The notes under the pieces are model-generated. The model was not told the origin of the DNA. It saw only the letters and a list, made by a program, of their open reading frames with translations, and ran no database searches. The translations under genes and the position numbers were made by a program. A DNA stretch of 64,000 bases from Flavobacteriia bacterium. GTDB lineage: Bacteria; Bacteroidota; Bacteroidia; Flavobacteriales; Weeksellaceae. Within the stretch, counting starts at the first letter, position 1, and every line of letters starts with the position of its first letter. Shown one piece after another: positions 26,260 to 34,546 of the stretch. The stretch is taken from positions 186,001-250,000 of the forward strand of contig JAECQR010000003.1 of NCBI GenBank assembly GCA_015999765.1, in the 5' to 3' direction.

Positions 26260-27068
26260 TAAAAATCCAGCGTAAATGGTTTTTCTTCGTCGCTTACAAT
26301 TCCCAAAGCTTCATAAATATATCTGAAAGTCGAAAGCAAAACCGGTTTGCCATTAATAATACAAACATCGTGTTCGAAATGCGCAGAAGGTGAATTGTCG
26401 AGTGAAGTCACAGTCCAGCCATCATCATGAAATTTTACTTTTTCAGTTCCTAAATTCACCATAGGTTCGATGGCAAGCACGATTCCGTCTTTCAGAACTT
26501 TTCCGCTGCCTTTTCTCCCATAGTTAGGAACCTGAGGATCTTCGTGCATTTTTCTGCCTAAACCGTGACCTACCAATTCACGCACAACACCATAACCGTG
26601 TGTTTCGCAATGTTCCTGAATGGCATTGGAGATATCTCCTACTCTTTTTCCGCGCACGCACTGTGCAATGCCTTTATATAGAGATTCTTTGGTAACTTTC
26701 AGCAGTTTTTTGGTTTCAGGAGCTGCTTCGCCTACTTCAAAGGAATAGGCGTGATCGCCGTAGAAACCGTTCATATAAACACCACAATCTACTGAAAGGA
26801 TGTCGCCTTCAACCAAAGGTTTGTCGTTAGGAATACCGTGTACAACCTCTGCATTGGGAGAAATACAAAGATTCTTCGGGAAACCGTACATTCCTAAAAA
26901 CGCAGGTTCACCGCCATGATCGCGGATAAACTCGCCACCGAGTTTATCCAGATGACTGGTTGTAGCACCGGGTTTTATTTCTTTGGCCAACATTCCCAGG
27001 GTTTTGGAAACCAACTGGGCGCTTTCGCGCATCAGCCGCAGTTCGTCGAGTGTTTTTAATATTATCAT
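26259..27068 (-). CDS. map: Type I methionine aminopeptidase
   Basis: Map removes the initiator methionine from new proteins in the cytoplasm. The pita-bread fold of 269 residues has all metal ligands in their motifs: the two Asp in SVDCGVYMNGFYGDHA, the His in VGHGLGRKMHEDP, and the Glu residues in LAIEPM and FEHDV. It has no zinc-finger extension, as expected for bacterial type I. It lies in a three-gene operon: HAD-like phosphatase, map, methyltransferase. Unlike many bacteria, it is not next to secY or infA. Confidence 0.94.
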   Translation of the reverse strand: MIILKTLDELRLMRESAQLVSKTLGMLAKEIKPGATTSHLDKLGGEFIRDHGGEPAFLGMYGFPKNLCISPNAEVVHGIPNDKPLVEGDILSVDCGVYMNGFYGDHAYSFEVGEAAPETKKLLKVTKESLYKGIAQCVRGKRVGDISNAIQEHCETHGYGVVRELVGHGLGRKMHEDPQVPNYGRKGSGKVLKDGIVLAIEPMVNLGTEKVKFHDDGWTVTSLDNSPSAHFEHDVCIINGKPVLLSTFRYIYEALGIVSDEEKPFTLDF

Positions 27069-27081
27069 ATCGAATTAACTT

Positions 27082-27513
27082 TTACCAGAAAAGTCCTTTT
27101 TTCTTGTCTTTTTTCATTTTAGAATAGGCCAAAACTTCAGAACCTTCTACACGGAATTCAATTCTGTCATTAATTATATTATAGATTTCGCCCCAGCCAG
27201 GGAAACCGCCAAGGTTACGATCGTCTATAAACAAATCCGCATCAATTTTTCTGGATGCCTGCTCGTTACTGAAAACTTCGCCTTCAAAACTTGAATTTAC
27301 CGCGTAAAATTCTACACCGTTTTTTTTACAGAACTCTACAGCTTCATCTAAAGTTTTCCCGTGCCTGTAAGTCCACAGAATTAATCTGTAACCTTCGGAC
27401 TGAAGTTTTTTAAGGGTTTCGAATGCGAAAGTTTTGGGTTTGCCAATTCCCGGATATGCGTCATCAACAACAGTCCCATCAAAATCGATGGCCAGTTTTT
27501 TATTGCTTCTCAT
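27082..27513 (-). CDS. HAD-superfamily protein (BT0820-like)
   Basis: A small 143-residue cytoplasmic HAD-fold protein. Motif I is AIDFDGTVVDD with the nucleophile Asp10 and general acid Asp12, motif II is LILWTYR, and motif III/IV is LFIDDRNLGG. The cap domain is minimal. It resembles BT0820 from Bacteroides, whose natural substrate is unknown. The C-terminus is lysine rich (KMKKDKKKGLFW). It is first in the operon with map, behind its own promoter. Confidence 0.8.
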   Translation of the reverse strand: MRSNKKLAIDFDGTVVDDAYPGIGKPKTFAFETLKKLQSEGYRLILWTYRHGKTLDEAVEFCKKNGVEFYAVNSSFEGEVFSNEQASRKIDADLFIDDRNLGGFPGWGEIYNIINDRIEFRVEGSEVLAYSKMKKDKKKGLFW

Positions 27514-27534
27514 TGTTCTAAAATTTCAGATGTG

Positions 27535-27542
27535 CAAAGATA
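27535..27542 (-). promoter_or_regulatory. Promoter -7 box of the HAD-map-methyltransferase operon
   Basis: Perfect TATCTTTG on the minus strand 21 bases before the ATG. It lies directly in the T/A-rich tail of the upstream gene's terminator. Confidence 0.5.
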
Positions 27543-27544
27543 AT

Positions 27545-27577
27545 AAAATAAAGGAGCGGTTGAAAAACAACCACTCC
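27545..27577 (-). terminator. Terminator of the acyl-ACP desaturase gene
   Basis: On the minus strand GGAGTGGTTG pairs with CAACCGCTCC (one G-U pair) around TTTTT, followed by TTTATTTT. Next to the promoter of the following operon. Confidence 0.75.
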
Positions 27578-27601
27578 CAGAAAATTAATTATTATTCGGT
27601 A

Positions 27602-28579
27602 TTATGATTTTACCCATTTAAACTGGTATTCTAAGTCAGGAGTTGCAATTCGGTCGGTAATTCTCTGCAGTCTTCCCGGAAGTTTCATTAAATATTCCTG
27701 AGCTTTTTCGGCCTGTTCATTCAATCCTGAAATATGTTCGATTTTCCAGTCTACAAGAAGATCGCTGAGAATATTGATGTAATCCTGACCGGTGTAAACC
27801 ATTGCTCTTTGTGCAGCATCGGAAAAATGACCCCAAAGTTCACCGGCTTTCTGACCAGATTCACGCATCAGGTGCGCAGGCATCACGATTTTTTTGCGCA
27901 TCATATCTTCAAAAGCAAGCATCATTTCGGATGGGTCGAGTTCGAATATTCGTGTAACGAAATGTTTGTAGGCTTTTGCATGTCGTGCTTCGTCAGCAGC
28001 AATTACGCCACACATTCTGGATAATTTCACATTACCGGTCTGCTTGGCTAATGACCCAACTCTTCTGTGTGAGATATTGGTCGCTGTTTCCTGAAAACTG
28101 GTATATACAAAATTACGGTAAGGATCCATCGTAGTTCCGATATCGAAACCGTCCTGTATTAAATATTGAGTAGTAATCTCCACTTCGCGCATATTTACAC
28201 GACCACAGAGGTACAGATATTTGTTGAGCAAATCACCATGTCGGTTTTCTTCTGCCGTCCAGCTTCTCACCCACTGCGACCAGCCGGATCTGTTTTCCTG
28301 TTCTACACCGTCGATTCCCATAATCCAGGATTCATAACTCGGCAATGCCTCTTCGGTAATACAGTCACCGATTAGGGTAACAAAAAGATCGTACCCCATT
28401 TCCTGGGCATAGGTCTGAAGCTCCTCTACATCGTGCTTAAAGCTATCTGCAGACGGATCCGGAAGGAAATCTGTAGGTTGCCAAATTTTTTCAACAGGCG
28501 TTAAATAGGAGGAAATAAAGTCATCAACTTCTTTACCTAAATTCCGCATGACTTCAATTCTCACTAATTTATTGTACAT
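27602..28579 (-). CDS. Acyl-ACP desaturase (soluble di-iron stearoyl-ACP type)
   Basis: A 325-residue ferritin-like di-iron enzyme that introduces a double bond into acyl chains bound to acyl carrier protein, setting membrane unsaturation. The two iron-binding motifs are EENRHG (in WTAEENRHGDLL) and DEARHA (in AADEARHAKAY), with Glu residues of the other helices in EEALPSYE and FQETATNISH. The soluble form is typical of plant plastids, actinobacteria and Bacteroidota. It is a single-gene transcript with its own -7 box and terminator. Confidence 0.92.
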   Translation of the reverse strand: MYNKLVRIEVMRNLGKEVDDFISSYLTPVEKIWQPTDFLPDPSADSFKHDVEELQTYAQEMGYDLFVTLIGDCITEEALPSYESWIMGIDGVEQENRSGWSQWVRSWTAEENRHGDLLNKYLYLCGRVNMREVEITTQYLIQDGFDIGTTMDPYRNFVYTSFQETATNISHRRVGSLAKQTGNVKLSRMCGVIAADEARHAKAYKHFVTRIFELDPSEMMLAFEDMMRKKIVMPAHLMRESGQKAGELWGHFSDAAQRAMVYTGQDYINILSDLLVDWKIEHISGLNEQAEKAQEYLMKLPGRLQRITDRIATPDLEYQFKWVKS

Positions 28580-28601
28580 TATTTTTACTTTTTAGAAGGG
28601 A

Positions 28602-28609
28602 CAAATATA
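28602..28609 (-). promoter_or_regulatory. Promoter -7 box of the desaturase gene
   Basis: Perfect TATATTTG on the minus strand, 22 bases before the ATG. No good -33 TTG at the expected distance. Confidence 0.45.
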
Positions 28610-28690
28610 TATTAAATTTTAGTATTTCATGCATAGCTTTTTTGAAAAACTAAAAATTAATCGCCTATAAAGATATTAATTTATTTGAAA

Positions 28691-30220
28691 CTAACTTACC
28701 AGTACTTCGCCGGTCATAATCTCAGGAACTGGCACTCCCATTACTGTTAAAATTGAAGGAGCAACATCACCCAATTTACCCGGTTTTAAATTCCATGTAC
28801 GGTCTTTATCCATTACAATCAGTGGAACCAGATTTGTTGAATGTTGTGTGTTCGGACTTCCGTCCGGGTTTTTCATCACATCAGAATTTCCATGATCAGC
28901 AAGAATGAAAACGGCATAACCGTGCTCATAACCCGCGGTAGCAACTTTCTGGATGCATGCATCTACTGTTTCCGCAGCTTTCACGGCTGCAGAAAATACG
29001 CCGGTATGGCCTACCATATCTGTATTTGCAAAATTCAGACAAATAAAATCTGCGGTTCCGTTTTCGATTTCAGGTAGAATTTTTTCTGTGATGTCGTAGG
29101 CAGACATTTCCGGTTTAAAATCATAAGTGGGAACATCTTTCGGACTAGGGCAAAGCAATCTTCGTTCTCCTATAAACTCGGCTTCCCGCCCTCCCGAAAA
29201 GAAAAAAGTAACATGTGGATATTTTTCTGTTTCTGCGACACGGATTTGCGTTTTTCCGTTGCGCTCAAGGATTTCACCCATGGTTTCCTCCAAAACTTTT
29301 TCATCAAAAACCACTTTTATGTTTTGGTAGTCTTTATCATAATTGGTCATGGTAACGTAATACAGATTCAGATGATTCATCCCAAACTCAGGAATATCGT
29401 TTTGAGAAAGTACTTCTGTAATCTCTCTTCCACGGTCTGTTCTGAAATTGAAACAGAAAACTACATCATCACTTTCAATTTTCGTCATGGGTAAATTGCT
29501 GTCTTTCAGGCAAACAATCGGGCGGAGAAATTCGTCTGTGATTCCATCTTTATAACAATTGTCCAGCGTTCCCAGAATATCGCGGGTAGGTTCACCAACT
29601 CCTCTAACCATTAAATCGTACGCTAATTTTACCCTTTCCCAACGCTTGTCACGGTCCATTGCATAATATCTGCCGATAACGGAAGCTAATTTACCAGTCG
29701 TTAGAGACATATGATCCAAAAGTTCTGCTATAAATGCTTTCCCGGAATGTGGGTCACAATCGCGCCCATCGGTAAATGCATGCACATAAACGTTATCATT
29801 CAAACCATATTCGTGCGCTGCAGTCAGCAATCCTTTAAGGTGATTGATATGAGAATGTACGCCTCCATCGGATAGTAAGCCAATAAAATGCACATTTTTC
29901 TTATTAAGCCTTGCATATTCAAAAGCCTGCGTAATCACATTTTCTTTGCCTAAAGTAGCATTTTCCACCGCCATATTGAGTTTGACCAGATTTTGGTACA
30001 CTACTCGGCCGGCACCCAGATTCATGTGACCAACTTCAGAGTTACCCATCTGTCCGAAAGGTAATCCTACGGCAATTCCGCTTGCTTCCAAGGTGGTGTT
30101 GGGAAAATTGTTATAACAGGAATTGATAAACGCGGTATTTGCCTGAGCAATTGCCGAAACTTCCGGGTTGGTTCCTATTCCCCACCCGTCGAGTATGGCT
30201 AAAATGGCTTTCTTTGACAT
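28691..30220 (-). CDS. gpmI: 2,3-bisphosphoglycerate-independent phosphoglycerate mutase
   Basis: GpmI interconverts 3- and 2-phosphoglycerate in glycolysis and gluconeogenesis using two manganese ions. The 509-residue length is normal. It opens with KKAILAILDGWGIG (metal Asp). The catalytic serine lies in MGNSEVGHMNLGAGR near residue 60, followed by HAFTDGRDCDPHSG. The later metal ligands are in CLNFANTDMVGHTG and ILADHGNSD. It is transcribed alone behind a -7 box. Confidence 0.96.
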   Translation of the reverse strand: MSKKAILAILDGWGIGTNPEVSAIAQANTAFINSCYNNFPNTTLEASGIAVGLPFGQMGNSEVGHMNLGAGRVVYQNLVKLNMAVENATLGKENVITQAFEYARLNKKNVHFIGLLSDGGVHSHINHLKGLLTAAHEYGLNDNVYVHAFTDGRDCDPHSGKAFIAELLDHMSLTTGKLASVIGRYYAMDRDKRWERVKLAYDLMVRGVGEPTRDILGTLDNCYKDGITDEFLRPIVCLKDSNLPMTKIESDDVVFCFNFRTDRGREITEVLSQNDIPEFGMNHLNLYYVTMTNYDKDYQNIKVVFDEKVLEETMGEILERNGKTQIRVAETEKYPHVTFFFSGGREAEFIGERRLLCPSPKDVPTYDFKPEMSAYDITEKILPEIENGTADFICLNFANTDMVGHTGVFSAAVKAAETVDACIQKVATAGYEHGYAVFILADHGNSDVMKNPDGSPNTQHSTNLVPLIVMDKDRTWNLKPGKLGDVAPSILTVMGVPVPEIMTGEVLVS

Positions 30221-30240
30221 TTTGAATATATTTTGTGATA

Positions 30241-30248
30241 CAAATTTA
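30241..30248 (-). promoter_or_regulatory. Promoter -7 box of gpmI
   Basis: Perfect TAAATTTG on the minus strand, 20 bases before the gpmI ATG. Confidence 0.45.
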
Positions 30249-30299
30249 AGGAATTGCGGGCAATAAACCGTTTAATAGCCGTTATAGTTTACGAAGTGG

Positions 30300-30806
30300 T
30301 TAACGAAGAATTTTTTCGAACGCCTTCCTCGCAGCACCCCGGAAATAAACTTCACCACAATAGGTATAACCTAATTTGTCTAAAATCCTCAACATTGCCA
30401 GATTATCGAAATTGGTATCGACTTTTATGCTGAAAACCGATTTTGATTTTGCAACTTCTTCAATTTCTTTAAATAATTTGGAGGCTACTCCTTTTCCGGC
30501 AAATTCGTCGGAAACAGCCACCCTATGGATCACGACATATTCTTCGGAGCTTAACCAATTGCCTTCAATGATTTCATAAGCAGGCTCAATATCGAAAATA
30601 ATCGCAGCATATGCGGCAATCTGTGCGTGGATTTCCAAGACATAACCAAAGCCTTTTTGAATGTCGGTTTCTACAGTTTCTATATTTGGATAGCCGTCCT
30701 GCCACTGGTTACTTCCGTCTTCTTTTCGTCGTTGAATGGCCTGCTGTACAATTTTCCAGATGTTTTCTGTGTCCGCTATTTTTGCTTTTCTTAATATATA
30801 ATCCAT
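30300..30806 (-). CDS. GNAT family N-acetyltransferase
   Basis: A 168-residue acetyl-CoA-dependent acyltransferase. The N-terminus YILRKAKIADTENIWKIV is a standard GNAT opening. The acetyl-CoA site is VIHRVAVSDEFAGKGVASKLF (motif A, with the Q/RxxGxG/A signature as AGKGVA), and the closing part has FDNLAMLRILDKLGYTYCGEVYFRG. The acceptor substrate cannot be told. It has its own -7 box and faces away from the sirtuin gene, which removes acyl groups; this is a suggestive but unproven pairing. Confidence 0.87.
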   Translation of the reverse strand: MDYILRKAKIADTENIWKIVQQAIQRRKEDGSNQWQDGYPNIETVETDIQKGFGYVLEIHAQIAAYAAIIFDIEPAYEIIEGNWLSSEEYVVIHRVAVSDEFAGKGVASKLFKEIEEVAKSKSVFSIKVDTNFDNLAMLRILDKLGYTYCGEVYFRGAARKAFEKILR

Positions 30807-30838
30807 GTTGTAAGCATTTGGGATTGGCTACTTCTTTA

Positions 30839-30846
30839 CAAATTTA
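30839..30846 (-). promoter_or_regulatory. Promoter -7 box of the GNAT gene
   Basis: Perfect TAAATTTG on the minus strand, 32 bases before the ATG, in the divergent region shared with the sirtuin gene. Confidence 0.4.
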
Positions 30847-30923
30847 GTTAAACATTTTAAGTATTGCCGGTTTATCTCCCATCATGATAATTATATATAA
30901 ATGTTTAATTTTAAAAAAAAATT

Positions 30924-31610
30924 ATGAAGAAGAAGCTTGTAGTCCTTTCAGGCGCGGGTATTTCCGCAGAAAGTGGAGTTAAAACGTTCCGGGATTCTAA
31001 CGGATTGTGGGAAAATCACCGAATTGAAGCGGTAGCGAGTCCTGAGGGATTTAGGCGCAATCCCAAAATGGTTTTAGACTTCTATAATGCTAGAAGAAAA
31101 CAACTTCTTGAAGTTGAACCCAATGAAGCCCACTTTATCTTAGCGGGACTTGAAGATTCTTTTGAGGTCCATATTATCACTCAGAATGTTGACGATCTTC
31201 ATGAGAGAGCCGGCTCCACCAAAGTTACTCATCTACATGGTGAACTGAAAAAGGTCAGACCTATTAACTCCGAAACAGAAATAATTTCCTGGGAAAAAGA
31301 TCTGACTCTGGGAGACTTGGATGAAAATGGTATACAGCTTCGGCCACACATTGTGTGGTTCGGTGAAATGGTACCGGAAATGGATAAGGCAATCTCGATT
31401 GCAAGACAGGCAGAACTCTTGTTGGTTATCGGAACATCGATGCAAGTTTACCCCGCAGCAGGCCTTATCGACTATATTCCGGTGAATTGTAAAGTTTTTG
31501 TAATTGATCCAAACCTAAAAAACAGTTTTGGGGACGATGCAAATTTTTTTAAGATGTCTGCCACGGAAGGAATGAAAAAACTTAAGGAGATTCTATTAAA
31601 GAACTGGTAA
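30924..31610 (+). CDS. cobB: Sir2-family NAD-dependent protein deacylase without zinc cysteines
   Basis: A 228-residue sirtuin that removes acyl groups from protein lysines with NAD. The NAD site is GAGISAESGVKTFRD, followed by TQNVDDLHERAGS and the catalytic His in LHGE. Tyr54 and Arg57 in FYNARRKQ form the YxxR pair that marks class III sirtuins preferring succinyl or malonyl groups. The usual two CxxC zinc pairs after the catalytic His are absent: the stretch from HGELKKVRP to LRPHIVWFGE contains no cysteine, and the protein's only cysteine lies near the C-terminus (PVNCKVF). The small domain is shorter and probably folds without zinc. It is transcribed alone, ahead of a terminator. Confidence 0.9.
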   Translation: MKKKLVVLSGAGISAESGVKTFRDSNGLWENHRIEAVASPEGFRRNPKMVLDFYNARRKQLLEVEPNEAHFILAGLEDSFEVHIITQNVDDLHERAGSTKVTHLHGELKKVRPINSETEIISWEKDLTLGDLDENGIQLRPHIVWFGEMVPEMDKAISIARQAELLLVIGTSMQVYPAAGLIDYIPVNCKVFVIDPNLKNSFGDDANFFKMSATEGMKKLKEILLKNW

Positions 31611-31691
31611 AATATTCATAATCAAAAAATTAAGGAAATGCTAAATATGGTTCGCAATTTAACTGCTTCTCAAGTTGGTATCATAAATCAA

Positions 31692-31725
31692 AAAGAACCG
31701 ATTAAAAACCGGTTCTCTTCTTTTT
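31692..31725 (+). terminator. Terminator after the sirtuin gene
   Basis: Arms GAACCG and CGGTTC with a 9-base loop and a T/C-rich tail. It lies in the 189-base gap before the convergent response regulator, which otherwise shows nothing. Confidence 0.6.
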
Positions 31726-31799
31726 CATTATTTGTGTTGTATTTGATACGTCAAAAGTACTATTAATATTATCTAGAAAAACCGTGAAAACACCCTTTT

Positions 31800-32444
31800 T
31801 TAATATAAATTGTGTTTTATTGCAAATAAAACAATTCCGACACGGGTTTTTACGTTGAGTTTCAAAAAGATAGAGTCTCTGTATCCGTCGATTGTTCGGG
31901 GACTCACACACATTTGGTCAGCGATTTCCCGGTAAGTAAGTTCAGAGCAGGCCAATTTTATGAATTCCAGTTCCCGGTCTTTTAATCCTTCGTTAAGATC
32001 GTTCATAAACTTCTGTTCGGTCTTGATTTTAAGCAGACTTTGTGTTACTAAGTCGGTATAAAAAATTCCTTTTTCATGAACGATATTTATTGCATTGAAT
32101 AAAATATCGGGTGACATATCTTTTAGGAGATAACCTTTAGCTCCAGCTTTCAGCATCTTAATGATTGTCCCTTCGTTATCTTCCATGGTAAGGGCGATTA
32201 TCTTTAGATTCGGGAATTTCTTAGAAATTTCTGCAGTTGTTTCGATGCCGTTTTTAATGGGCATATTGATATCCATTAAAACTACATCCGGAAAATTTTT
32301 GGTTTTTTGAAGTTCGTCTATAAAATCCTGACCGTTAAAACAGTTCATGATGACCTGGAAATTCGGATTAAGGGAAATCATATTTTCCAATGCTTTCGAT
32401 ACCAATTTGTGATCATCAACAATTGCAACTTTTACTGTTTCCAT
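31800..32444 (-). CDS. NarL/LuxR-type response regulator
   Basis: A 214-residue two-component regulator. The receiver domain has KVAIVDDHKL, the phosphoacceptor Asp58 in VVLMDINMP, and the conserved Lys in GAKGYLLKD. The C-terminal LuxR helix-turn-helix reads LKDRELEFIKLACSELTYREIA then VSPRTIDGYRDSIFLKL. It is last in a four-gene operon and starts 4 bases after the kinase stop, so it is almost certainly the partner of that kinase. The DNA target is unknown. Confidence 0.93.
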   Translation of the reverse strand: METVKVAIVDDHKLVSKALENMISLNPNFQVIMNCFNGQDFIDELQKTKNFPDVVLMDINMPIKNGIETTAEISKKFPNLKIIALTMEDNEGTIIKMLKAGAKGYLLKDMSPDILFNAINIVHEKGIFYTDLVTQSLLKIKTEQKFMNDLNEGLKDRELEFIKLACSELTYREIADQMCVSPRTIDGYRDSIFLKLNVKTRVGIVLFAIKHNLY

Positions 32445-32448
32445 TGTT

Positions 32449-33219
32449 TTATTTTTTAGGATATATAAGTTTCAATACGGTGCCTACATTTTTCTCACTA
32501 GTAATCTGTAAGTCAGCATTCATCATCAGTGCCCGTTTTTTCATATTGCTGAGGCCCGAGCCGTGTTCGCTTCGTTCATCGATTCCAATTCCGTTGTCGG
32601 TAATTGTAATGGTAAGTATTCTGGGTGCATCCTCCACCTGAATATTTAAATTTTTTGCTTTAGAGTGTTTAAGTGTATTATTGACGCTCTCCTGAATGAT
32701 CCGGAAAATGATTACTCCATCCTTCGGATTAATCTCTATATCGTGTTTATTGCTTCTAAATTCAATATCTATGAGTTTTAGTCTTGAAATCCGGTTCATC
32801 TCAATTTCCAGCGAATCAATAAGCCCAAAATGTTCTACCTGATCAGTAATAAAGGTTTTCGACATATTCCGGAGATCCTGAATGGTTTCCCCCAATAATT
32901 CATTAATCTCATTTAAATTAGATTTGGCACTTTCCTCACAGTGTGCGATCACCTGGTTTATCATAAGTTTTGCGACCGATAGTTTCTGACCAATATCATC
33001 ATGCAGTTCCTGGCCTATGTAGGTTAGCGTGACCTCTCGCATTTCTATCTGGGCGAGCGTAAGTTCCTGCTGAAAATTCATTTCTTTTTCTTTTTGCAAG
33101 AGAAGAAGTTCACCTTTTTTTCTGACATAAAAAATATACACCAAAACCATCATTAAAATCACGAAGAGTATAATGATGGTTGATATTATCACCAATATGT
33201 CGACCTCATTGGCTTTCAA
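32449..33219 (-). CDS. Membrane sensor histidine kinase (HisKA_3 type)
   Basis: A 256-residue kinase with one N-terminal transmembrane helix (about residues 8-30) and no periplasmic sensor domain of its own. The dimerisation domain has the phosphoacceptor His73 in GQELHDDIGQKLSVAKL. The ATPase has the N box NTLKHSKAKN, the G1 box ITDNGIGID and the G2 box GSGLSNMKKRA. The start is a TTG overlapping the stop of the upstream gene (TTGA); no ATG is available before the membrane helix, so the TTG is probably real. Sensing is likely delegated to the 7TM protein and lipoprotein encoded just upstream. Confidence 0.9.
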   Translation of the reverse strand: MKANEVDILVIISTIIILFVILMMVLVYIFYVRKKGELLLLQKEKEMNFQQELTLAQIEMREVTLTYIGQELHDDIGQKLSVAKLMINQVIAHCEESAKSNLNEINELLGETIQDLRNMSKTFITDQVEHFGLIDSLEIEMNRISRLKLIDIEFRSNKHDIEINPKDGVIIFRIIQESVNNTLKHSKAKNLNIQVEDAPRILTITITDNGIGIDERSEHGSGLSNMKKRALMMNADLQITSEKNVGTVLKLIYPKK

Positions 33220-33890
33220 TTTTCCATAATTAAGTTTTCTTTTTTACTGAAGAATATGCCGGTGAGCATAATTGCGTATCCTGTAAAGTTAACAGAATAA
33301 AGTAAGATAAGAAAAATATCTTTAGAAATTGACAGTTGAATTGCATTTTTACTGATAATTATCAGGGGCAAAAGGCCTAAATAAAGTACAATTAGACTAA
33401 TTGCAATCCAAAAAGGGTAATATGAAGTAATGTTAAATATTTTTTCTGAATTGAAGGTTTCAAAGAAAAATAAGGTAATCGAAAGAAGTAAAAATATGAT
33501 GGTGAGGAAATATGTTAAATATGGAAGATAAACAAAAAAATCACTCATGAAAATTATCGAAAGTACAATATTCACGGAATTAAGACAAATAATGCCTAAT
33601 TGAATTTTTTTCAATCGTTTAGTATTCAATATTTTATAGAAGTAAATCAAAACGATGCTGAAGAAACAAATGATAACTCCCCCGGCCATAAAGGGCGTGG
33701 AATTATATTGGTCACCATAAACCACTTTCCCGATTGTAGAAAGCATTTCAGCAAGAAGCACCACAATCATCGATGCGATAAAATACCCGATATGTGGTCC
33801 TAATTTCTTCCGTTTTAATATTAATAGGCTGATGATCAATAGATAAACAACAAGCAAGACACTTGTTAAATATAATCTGTTAATTTCCAT
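33216..33890 (-). CDS. Seven-helix membrane protein of unknown function in a two-component operon
   Basis: A 224-residue, very hydrophobic protein with about seven predicted helices: near residues 8-26, 36-56, 68-88, 98-118, 124-143, 156-180 and 190-215. There is no soluble domain. The layout is like 7TM signalling modules, but the HisKA partner is encoded separately, with its start codon overlapping this stop. I do not recognise a named family. Its position directly before the kinase suggests it is the membrane sensor or a modulator of the kinase. Confidence 0.75.
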   Translation of the reverse strand: MEINRLYLTSVLLVVYLLIISLLILKRKKLGPHIGYFIASMIVVLLAEMLSTIGKVVYGDQYNSTPFMAGGVIICFFSIVLIYFYKILNTKRLKKIQLGIICLNSVNIVLSIIFMSDFFVYLPYLTYFLTIIFLLLSITLFFFETFNSEKIFNITSYYPFWIAISLIVLYLGLLPLIIISKNAIQLSISKDIFLILLYSVNFTGYAIMLTGIFFSKKENLIMEN

Positions 33891-33898
33891 GGCAAATA

Positions 33899-34459
33899 CT
33901 AGTAAGGCGGGTTGGCCGAAGAAAGATCCATTCCCGGCACTCCCTGAATCTCTGCACCTTTCACAGAAGAATTCTGGTCTTCAGATCTAGCTTGCGCATC
34001 ATCTGTTGCTGATATAACAGTAGGAATCAAATACACCGTTTGGTAACCATACATTTTGGCATCCAATCTTGAATCGAAAGGCCCTTTAGCCGGATACTGA
34101 CCCAGTTTAATTTTAAGGCCCGTTACTTTTTCTCCTTTGCTTTCTGCTTCTTTCTTTGCAAATGCGATGTACCCTTCAAGTTCATCAATTGTGTACCAAA
34201 ATTCTCTTGAATCTGGCTTAGTTTTGTCCCGTTTTTCGTTAATATACTTGTAATTGGTGGATGAGTAAACCGAATCTAATTCCGACATTAGGTTGGCATC
34301 AATCAGTTTTTTCTGGTAACTGTCGTTAACTGCTGCTTGCTCAGATTTTTTTTCAATTTCAGCGGATTGCACTTGCTTGTTTTCTTGTGTGCAGCCGGAT
34401 ATTACAACGGCAGTTAATAACAGGATTAATGCTCTTGTAGAGTAGATTTTTATTCTCAT
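33899..34459 (-). CDS. Hypothetical lipoprotein heading the two-component operon
   Basis: A 186-residue lipoprotein: MRIKIYSTRALILLLTAVV then lipobox ISGC. The mature part has a charged linker, a helical segment around LMSELDSVYSSTNYKYINEK, a segment EFWYTIDELEGYIAFAKKEAESKG that reads as an amphipathic helix, and a Ser/Pro-rich tail ending SSANPPY. I do not recognise the family. The start is fixed by a -7 box that would overlap the longer TTG-start form. Being first in the operon and periplasm-exposed, it could be the ligand-facing part of the signalling cassette; this is inference. Confidence 0.75.
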   Translation of the reverse strand: MRIKIYSTRALILLLTAVVISGCTQENKQVQSAEIEKKSEQAAVNDSYQKKLIDANLMSELDSVYSSTNYKYINEKRDKTKPDSREFWYTIDELEGYIAFAKKEAESKGEKVTGLKIKLGQYPAKGPFDSRLDAKMYGYQTVYLIPTVISATDDAQARSEDQNSSVKGAEIQGVPGMDLSSANPPY

Positions 34460-34474
34460 AGTTTTTATTTTAAC

Positions 34475-34482
34475 CAAAAATA
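34475..34482 (-). promoter_or_regulatory. Promoter -7 box of the lipoprotein/7TM/kinase/regulator operon
   Basis: Perfect TATTTTTG on the minus strand, 15 bases before the ATG at 34459. The nearest TTG upstream is 15 bases away, shorter than the usual spacer. Confidence 0.5.
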
Positions 34483-34546
34483 GTTTATATTTGATTACAA
34501 ATTATAGTAAAAACACCCTTTTTTTACTGATACTACAAAATTTCAT

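Noticed and set aside
34460-34477. TTG start six codons before the signalling-operon lipoprotein ATG
   Set aside because: It overlaps the -7 box, and the ATG gives a complete lipoprotein signal peptide.
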